NCBI GenBank assembly: GCA_023910675.1
Contig: JAAVWC010000014.1
Location: 1 to 64,000, forward strand
Direction: 5' to 3'
DNA: 64,000 nucleotides
Origin: Gemmatimonas sp.
GTDB taxonomy: Bacteria > Gemmatimonadota > Gemmatimonadetes > Gemmatimonadales > Gemmatimonadaceae
Shown piece by piece: positions 58,557 through 64,000 of this stretch; positions within the stretch are counted from its first letter, which is position 1; each line of letters starts with the position of its first letter. The position numbers and the translations under genes were made by a program. The notes below the pieces were generated by a model. The model made no database searches and was not told where the DNA came from. It worked only from the letters and a program-made list of their open reading frames with translations.

Positions 58557-61370
58557 ATGTTGCGACCGACGCTCAAGCGGTTGCTCTTTGCGGCATGCAG
58601 CAGCGCCCTCGTCTCGATGCCGCTGCGTGCTCAGAACACCATCATTCTCGAAGGCGCGGTGCGTGCCGACGGTGCCCCCGTTACCGGCGCACAGATCACC
58701 GTGCGCAACATCGCGACCGCCGAAGTCAACCGGACGCTGACCCGCTCCACCGGCGAATTCCGCGTCCTCGGACTGTACTCCGGTCAATTCACCGTCAATG
58801 TGCGCGCGCTGGGATATCGCCAGCGGACCGACACGGTGAACCTTGTGCTTGGTCAACGCGCGCGCCTCGAGTTCGATCTCGAAAAAGGGGCGGCGGAACT
58901 CGATGCGCAGACCGTCGTCGCTGAGCGCGTCAAGCAGGTCGAAGTGCAGCGCATGTCGGTGTCGGCGCCGGTCGTGAAGGAAGAAATCGAAAATCTTCCC
59001 TTCAATGCGCGCGGCATCATGAACCTCGCCGGCATCGCGCCGGGCATCAAGACGTATGCGGCCCAGTCGGGACGCACGCTCCCCTCGGGCGGTGCGGCGC
59101 CGGATCTTCGCTTCTTCAACGTCTACATGGACGGCGTCGAAATGAAGAGTCTCTTCAACGGCAACATCGTGGGTCTCGGTCAGACGGGATCGCCGCTGCC
59201 GCAGGAAGGACTCGAGAACTTCCGCGTGTATCTCAATCCGTACGACGCAGAGTTCACGCGCGCCGGCTCGTACGTGATCAGCGCCGAAAGCAAGCGCGGC
59301 ACCAACGAGTGGAAGGGGTCGGCGTTCGGCTTCCTGCAGAACAAGGCGATGCTCGCGCGGAATGCCTTTCAGCCGGTCAAGCCAGACTTCGGCCGTGAAC
59401 AGCTCGGCTTCAACATTGCGGGCCCGCTGAAGAAGGACAAACTCTTTCTCGCGACGAGCTACGAGCTCACCGACACGGACTTCTTCCTCGACGTGAACCC
59501 TACCACGGCCGCTGCCAATACGCGCTGGCCATCGGTGCGAGGCTCGTTCGCGGCGCCCAACAAGAATCACACGCTCTTCTCGCGTCTCACGTACGTGCAG
59601 AGCCCGCGACTGACCTACGATTTCATGGGCTCCACGCGCTTCCTGCGCGGTGAAGGCAATTTCGGCGGTCGCGCCTCACAGGACGCTGGTATCTCGCAGA
59701 AATACGAGATCTATACGGCGCAGCTGCGCCAGAAGTTCGTGTCCACCAGCGGCAACCTGGTGAACGAGGCGTCGCTGCAGTTCGTGGGCTGGAACCACAA
59801 CGAGGCGCCGCTGCTCCCGGGGCCGCAGCGCAATTTCCCCGGCGTACAGTTCGGTACCTCAGGCTTCCCGCTCATCCTGCAGGAGAATCACTTCCGCGCC
59901 GTGAACCGCGCGACGTACAACCTCGAGAAGGCGGGGTCGCACATCATCAAGGCCGGTGTCGAGCTCAGCACGATCGGTGCGCTGCAGAACCAGCCGAACA
60001 ATGCGGACGGCACGTTCACCTATAGTGTCGACGATCCCACGGCGTTGCCGGTGTCGGCGACGATCTCCGTAGGCTTCACCGATCCCAACGGGACGTCGGA
60101 CGCCATCGCCCGTGCGCGCGGATACACCACCGGCATCTATATCAACGACGAGTGGCGCATCAAGCCGAATTTCACGCTCTCGCTGGGGCTCCGGCACGAC
60201 GCGGAATTCAACACGATGAACAACAACTACGTGACGCCGTGGGCGAGCAACCCGGTGCTCACGAGTATTCCGGCGCTGCAGCCGTTCATCAACAACGGCA
60301 ATCGCAAAAATCAGCTCGGCAACTTTTCGCCGCGCGTGTCATTCTCGTGGGATCCGTTCAAGGACAACCGCACCTTCGTGCGTGGCGGATTCGGTATCAT
60401 TTACGATCGCGTCACGAGCTTCATGGGCTTCCAGGAGCGCCGCAATTCCACGTGGCGTACATACACCTTCGCGAACCCCGGCACGAGTGACCCGTCGGTG
60501 CTGCGGCAGCGTGTGATTGCCGGTGCCTCGGCGGCGTTGTCTCCGATCCTGATGGACAACGAAATGAAGACCCCGCACTCCAGGCAGATGTCGCTCGGCG
60601 TGGGTCATCAGTTCACACCGGAGCTTGGCATCAATGTCGATTATGTTCGGCAGAACATGGAGAACCTCTATGTCCAGCGGAACCCGAACTACCTCGATCG
60701 CACCGTCACGCCCGCGACCCGCAAGCTGACGCCGGCGTTCGGCGACATCCTGATCTGGGACGACATCGGCCGCTCGAACTATTCGTCGGTGCTGGTGCAG
60801 GCCACCTGGCAGCGCGGCAAGGCGCGCGTCAATCTCGGCTACACCATGGGCTGGTATCAGGGCGACTTCGATACGGCGGCGCTCCCCAACTTCGCGTATC
60901 CGTTCCTCTTCAACCGCCAGCGCACCACGGGCGACGAGCGTCACCGCGTGGCGCTCTCGCACATCGTGCCGTTGCCCTTCGGGTTCCTCTTCTCGGGCGT
61001 CACGACCATCGCGAGCCCGCGTCCGTTCCTCACGACCGACGGTCGCGACATCAATCTCAACAACATCCTTACGGACGACTTCCCGGGCGGTACGGTGAAC
61101 TCCACCGGCAATCGCACCACGCTCCCGGCGAACGCCTGGCCGAACTGGTATCGCACGGTCGATATCCGGCTCGCACGTCCCATTCTCACTTGGAATGGCA
61201 CGAAGGTCAGCGTGTCGGCGGAAGCGTTCAACCTGTTCAACTGGAAGAACAACCTGAGCTTCGGCAATCAGCAGTTCACCGCCGCTGGCGCGCCGCAGTC
61301 GACGTTCGGGGTTCCCCTCTCGGCGTTCGCCGCTCGCATGGGGCAGGTGGGTATGCGCGTCGACTGGTAG
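58557..61370 (+). CDS. TonB-dependent receptor-like outer-membrane protein with CarboxypepD_reg domain
   Basis: This encodes 937 residues from ATG 58557. The signal peptide ends near PLRAQ. A carboxypeptidase regulatory-like domain (ILEGAVRADGAPVTGAQITVRN to FTVNVRALGYRQRTDTV) precedes a plug-like region (VVAERVKQVEVQR, FFNVYMDGVEMKSL) and a long barrel ending MGQVGMRVDW. This OmpA-like CarboxypepD_reg/TonB receptor layout is common in Gemmatimonadota and Acidobacteria. It probably imports a large substrate, unidentified. A strong terminator follows. Confidence 0.88.
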   Translation: MLRPTLKRLLFAACSSALVSMPLRAQNTIILEGAVRADGAPVTGAQITVRNIATAEVNRTLTRSTGEFRVLGLYSGQFTVNVRALGYRQRTDTVNLVLGQRARLEFDLEKGAAELDAQTVVAERVKQVEVQRMSVSAPVVKEEIENLPFNARGIMNLAGIAPGIKTYAAQSGRTLPSGGAAPDLRFFNVYMDGVEMKSLFNGNIVGLGQTGSPLPQEGLENFRVYLNPYDAEFTRAGSYVISAESKRGTNEWKGSAFGFLQNKAMLARNAFQPVKPDFGREQLGFNIAGPLKKDKLFLATSYELTDTDFFLDVNPTTAAANTRWPSVRGSFAAPNKNHTLFSRLTYVQSPRLTYDFMGSTRFLRGEGNFGGRASQDAGISQKYEIYTAQLRQKFVSTSGNLVNEASLQFVGWNHNEAPLLPGPQRNFPGVQFGTSGFPLILQENHFRAVNRATYNLEKAGSHIIKAGVELSTIGALQNQPNNADGTFTYSVDDPTALPVSATISVGFTDPNGTSDAIARARGYTTGIYINDEWRIKPNFTLSLGLRHDAEFNTMNNNYVTPWASNPVLTSIPALQPFINNGNRKNQLGNFSPRVSFSWDPFKDNRTFVRGGFGIIYDRVTSFMGFQERRNSTWRTYTFANPGTSDPSVLRQRVIAGASAALSPILMDNEMKTPHSRQMSLGVGHQFTPELGINVDYVRQNMENLYVQRNPNYLDRTVTPATRKLTPAFGDILIWDDIGRSNYSSVLVQATWQRGKARVNLGYTMGWYQGDFDTAALPNFAYPFLFNRQRTTGDERHRVALSHIVPLPFGFLFSGVTTIASPRPFLTTDGRDINLNNILTDDFPGGTVNSTGNRTTLPANAWPNWYRTVDIRLARPILTWNGTKVSVSAEAFNLFNWKNNLSFGNQQFTAAGAPQSTFGVPLSAFAARMGQVGMRVDW

Positions 61371-61399
61371 TCATCGGCGACAGCGTATCACGGTAACAT

Positions 61400-61440
61400 G
61401 AACGGGGGCGGCGATCGCATGATGATCGCCGCCCCCGTTC
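61400..61440. terminator. Strong bidirectional terminator
   Basis: A 17-bp perfect stem, GAACGGGGGCGGCGATC and GATCGCCGCCCCCGTTC with a 7-nt loop, lies between the convergent receptor and muramidase genes. Confidence 0.85.
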
Positions 61441-61457
61441 ACGCGTATGCCGAAGAC

Positions 61458-62729
61458 TCAGCGGTACAGCAGGTACGGCTTCACCTGCGCAGCAAACGTC
61501 ACCGCATCGGCATCCCACTGCTTGACGAGAGCATCGACGGTGCCGGTCTCGACGGCCTTGGTGAGCTGATCCGTGCCCGCGAGTCTGTCGATCCCCTTGA
61601 TGCGTCCTGCCGCATTTACTGTGGGTTCGCGCCACGCGAACGCCTTGGGATGCGCGGCATAGAAGGCGCGCAGCATGCGGATGCCGAGTTCGACAGGGCG
61701 AACCGCGTTGCGATCGGTGACGCTCACCTTGATCATCGGAATCGTCTTGCCACCGAACTTGTAGCCAGCCTCGATGGTACGCGTGGCCGTATCGAAACGC
61801 ACGCCGGGCAGCTTCATCGCATTGAGCGATGCCGCTACGGCGACGTTGTCGGTGAGGTAATCGGCGCCGATGAGCTGGAACGGCGCATCGGTGCCACGAC
61901 CTTCCGTCGCATTGGTGCCTTCGAAGAACACTGTGCCGGGATAGAGCAGCTCTGCATCGAGCGTGCGCAGGTTGGGCGAGGGGTTCACGCGCGGGATGCC
62001 GGTCTGGTCGAACCACATCGCGCGTGTGTAGTTCTTCATGGGAATTACCGTCACGTTCGCGTTGAGCGCCTTGGTGCCCACGAGAAAGCGCATGAGTTCC
62101 CCCGGCGTGAGGCCGTAGCGCAGCGCGACTGCATGTTGCCCAACGAGTGACCGGAAGCGCAGGTCGAGAATGTTTCCTTCAAACCGATCGGCCCGAATGG
62201 GATTCGGTCGATCGAGAATGATGATCGGCTTGCCGGCGCTCGCCGCCGTCAAGGCGAGGGTCCACTGGTACGTGTAGACGCGCGCGCCGACATCCTGAAT
62301 GTCGTACAGCAGGACGTCGATGTCTTTGAGCATCTCGGCGGTCGGTGTCTCCACCGCGCCGTACAGCGAATGCACTTTCACACCCGTTTTGGCGTCCACA
62401 CCGCTGCTGATCTTTTCTCCCGCCTTGGCTTCTCCTCGAATGCCATGTTCGGGACCGTAGAGCGCGGTGAGTTTGACGCCGGGCGCGTTGAAGAGCAGAT
62501 CGATGGTGCTCGTGCCCTTCCGGTCGCGCCCCGAATGATTGGTCAGCAGCCCCACGCGTTTGCCGCGAATGAGGTGCATCGAATCGCTCAGAAGGACTTC
62601 GATGCCGGGAACGACGTTGCCGGCACGCGACTGCGCCGGGAGCGAGGTGACCGACATCGCGAAGACGGCCAGCAGCGCGATGCTGCGGGCGACACGGCGT
62701 GTCGTCGGGCTGTTCGGTGTGGGTGACAT
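61458..62729 (-). CDS. namZ: Exo-beta-N-acetylmuramidase NamZ family (DUF1343) protein
   Basis: This encodes 423 residues from ATG 62729. A signal peptide (RRVARSIALLAVFAMSVTSLPAQ) is followed by DUF1343 hallmarks: VPGIEVLLSD, IRGKRVGLLTNHSGRDRKG, ALYGPEHGIRGEAKAGEKIS, HSLYGAVETPTAEML, DVLLYDIQDVGARVYTY, LDRPNPIRADRFEGNIL and FFEGTNATEGRGTDAPFQLIGA. The family's known member cleaves terminal N-acetylmuramic acid from peptidoglycan fragments. The export signal fits a cell-wall recycling role. It is divergent from the DUF1028 gene. Confidence 0.92.
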   Translation of the reverse strand: MSPTPNSPTTRRVARSIALLAVFAMSVTSLPAQSRAGNVVPGIEVLLSDSMHLIRGKRVGLLTNHSGRDRKGTSTIDLLFNAPGVKLTALYGPEHGIRGEAKAGEKISSGVDAKTGVKVHSLYGAVETPTAEMLKDIDVLLYDIQDVGARVYTYQWTLALTAASAGKPIIILDRPNPIRADRFEGNILDLRFRSLVGQHAVALRYGLTPGELMRFLVGTKALNANVTVIPMKNYTRAMWFDQTGIPRVNPSPNLRTLDAELLYPGTVFFEGTNATEGRGTDAPFQLIGADYLTDNVAVAASLNAMKLPGVRFDTATRTIEAGYKFGGKTIPMIKVSVTDRNAVRPVELGIRMLRAFYAAHPKAFAWREPTVNAAGRIKGIDRLAGTDQLTKAVETGTVDALVKQWDADAVTFAAQVKPYLLYR

Positions 62730-62900
62730 GGGTGCCGGGGAGGTGGGCCAAGTGCGCCGACGGACAGGATCCGTCGGTCGCGAGAATCGTACGGTGTCCA
62801 ATTGTACCGCCCGTGGCTCACCTCTGCGCGTGGAGCGGGCGGCAGATTCGGCCCACTCGCCGGACTGGACGAATGCGCGTGCCGGCTGTCTCTTGGGCAC

Positions 62901-63743
62901 ATGAGATTCCTCTCCCGCCTCCTCAGCGTGTTTGCGCTGCTGCTGTTGCCGAGCACCGCGCACGCGACCTGGTCCGTTATCGCCGTGGACATGGCCACCG
63001 GTAGGGTGGTGATCGCGTCCGCTACCTGCGTCGATCGTGACGACGCATTCCTGAGCGGCATTCAAGCCGTTGTCGTACCCGGCAAAGGGGTCGCTGCCTG
63101 CCAGGCCGGCGTCGACGGCACGCATGCCAATCAGATGCTCGTGTATCGCGAGCTCCAGAAAGGCACAGACCCCGCGCGCATCATCGAGATGCTGTCCGCC
63201 GACCCGGCCTTTCAGTCGCGGCAGTTCGGCATTCTCGACCTGACCGGGCGCACGGCGGGGCACTCCGGGCTCTCCAACGGCTACGTGACGCAGGACATTC
63301 AAGGACGCGTACCGGGAACGCAGATCTACTACTCCATTCAGGGCAACATCCTGCGTACTGGTGATGTCATCCCGAATGCGGTCCGTGCCTTCGTGCACAC
63401 GCAAGGTGCGCTTACCGATCGTGTGATGGCTGCGCTCGAAACTGCCGACCAATATGGTGGCGACAGCCGGTGTGTCTGCCCGCCGCTCCCTGCCGATGGC
63501 AGCAAGCCGGCCATTCCGTGTGAAGGGCGGACGGCCTACATCGCGTACATCCTCATGGCCAACCGCAACGACACCAGCGGTGACGCGCACAGCAATGGCA
63601 AGTACGCGCTGTATCTCACCGTCGCGCAACCCAACCAGAAGGGCCCCAACGTGATCAAGCCGGGCGAAAATCTCAATCCGGTGAAGACCCTGCGCACGCG
63701 ATACGATGCGTGGCGTCGTACGCAGCCGGCCTCCTACAAGTGA
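62901..63743 (+). CDS. DUF1028 (Ntn-hydrolase-like) protein
   Basis: This encodes 280 residues from ATG 62901, with signal peptide MRFLSRLLSVFALLLLPSTAHA. The mature protein starts TWSVIAVDMATGRVVIASATC, which after processing places Thr at the new N-terminus as expected for Ntn-like hydrolases of the DUF1028 family. Other matches are QVVVPGKGVAACQAG-like VVVPGKGVAACQAGVDG, LQKGTDPARIIEMLS and RQFGILDLTGRTAGHSG. A cysteine-rich loop (RCVCPPLP...IPCEG) is also present. Function is not known. Confidence 0.85.
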   Translation: MRFLSRLLSVFALLLLPSTAHATWSVIAVDMATGRVVIASATCVDRDDAFLSGIQAVVVPGKGVAACQAGVDGTHANQMLVYRELQKGTDPARIIEMLSADPAFQSRQFGILDLTGRTAGHSGLSNGYVTQDIQGRVPGTQIYYSIQGNILRTGDVIPNAVRAFVHTQGALTDRVMAALETADQYGGDSRCVCPPLPADGSKPAIPCEGRTAYIAYILMANRNDTSGDAHSNGKYALYLTVAQPNQKGPNVIKPGENLNPVKTLRTRYDAWRRTQPASYK

Positions 63744-63751
63744 GACGCGCC

Positions 63752-64000
63752 ATGACCATCGTTTCGTCGCTCCGCGCGCTGACGCTTGTACTGGTGATGA
63801 GTGCGAGTGTGGTGCCCGCGTCACGCGCTGAGGCGCAGGCGCGCGCCCCCATGCGCGTGCTTACGCTCACGACGACGGCGTTCCCCGACGGCGGTCTCAT
63901 TCCCGCGCGCCATGCGCAGACCGGACGCGACGTGTCTCCGGCGCTGTCGTGGAGTGGCGCTCCCGATTCGACCCGCAGTTTCGTGCTGCTCGTGCACGAT
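63752..64000 (+). CDS. PEBP/Raf kinase inhibitor-like (YbhB/YbcL) protein, 3' end outside window
   Basis: This encodes at least 83 residues from ATG 63752 to the window edge. A signal peptide (TLVLVMSASVVPASRAEA) is followed by FPDGGLIPARHAQTGRDVSPALSWSGAPDSTRSFVLLVHD, the diagnostic start of the PEBP fold (DxSPxLxWxxxP). It begins 8 bp after the DUF1028 stop, so the two are probably co-transcribed. The rest of the gene lies beyond the window. Confidence 0.8.
   Translation, partial: MTIVSSLRALTLVLVMSASVVPASRAEAQARAPMRVLTLTTTAFPDGGLIPARHAQTGRDVSPALSWSGAPDSTRSFVLLVHD

Noticed and set aside
62730-63824. Upstream extension of the NamZ-type reading frame
   Set aside because: The signal peptide begins at 62729 and the extension is antisense to the DUF1028 gene.

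Overview
The window is high-GC bacterial DNA that best fits a Gemmatimonadota (Gemmatimonas-like) chromosome. The signs are a Ser/Thr kinase with a C-terminal FlgO/TolB-like region, many exported 6-bladed beta-propeller proteins, a DUF1592/DUF1552/ankyrin gene set, DUF5117-type zinc metalloproteases, a CarboxypepD_reg-TonB receptor and a bacterial family-B DNA polymerase. The assignment is by gene content only. No rRNA, tRNA or CRISPR array was seen.

Region 1 (1-24.8 kb) is accessory DNA. It carries six exported beta-propeller genes together with small secreted cysteine-rich peptides, membrane-anchored thioredoxin-fold-like proteins, a cysteine-cluster protein and a LuxR-type regulator. Two modules are recognisable. 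Module A (about 2.6-7.0 kb) runs LuxR regulator, peptide, peptide, Trx-like, Cys-cluster protein, propeller. Module B (21.2-24.8 kb) runs promoter, peptide, Trx-like, propeller lipoprotein, propeller. A third, inverted and damaged unit lies at 18.3-19.8 kb. The order resembles the NVEALA peptide/6-bladed propeller loci of Bacteroidetes, and this is the best candidate here for a poorly described system.

Between the modules (7.3-21.1 kb) lies a block rich in insertion sequences: an intact IS5-type element and a decayed copy, two IS256-type elements and an IS256 remnant, and an IS3-type element with a -1 frameshift site and an inverted partial copy of its left end. This block surrounds an intact sugar isomerase-like gene and a tightly overlapping operon (DUF4129, membrane protein, MoxR, DUF58, COX3-like). 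An IS3 relic follows module B.

Region 2 (25.4-44.4 kb) looks like ordinary chromosome. It has an RND efflux operon with one adaptor and two different permeases, a cytochrome c, an NAD(P)-dependent oxidoreductase, a Ser/Thr kinase, a frameshifted DUF3108 gene, a YceI-like protein, a porin, three family-4 glycosyltransferases and a PAP2 phosphatase.

Region 3 (44.4-64 kb) has the ankyrin/DUF1552/DUF1592 operon with an unusual 14-bp tandem repeat array upstream, a large zinc metalloprotease, a GT2 glycosyltransferase, an ATC-hydrolase-like protein, family-B DNA polymerase, a TonB-dependent receptor, a NamZ/DUF1343 muramidase, a DUF1028 protein and the start of a PEBP-family protein.
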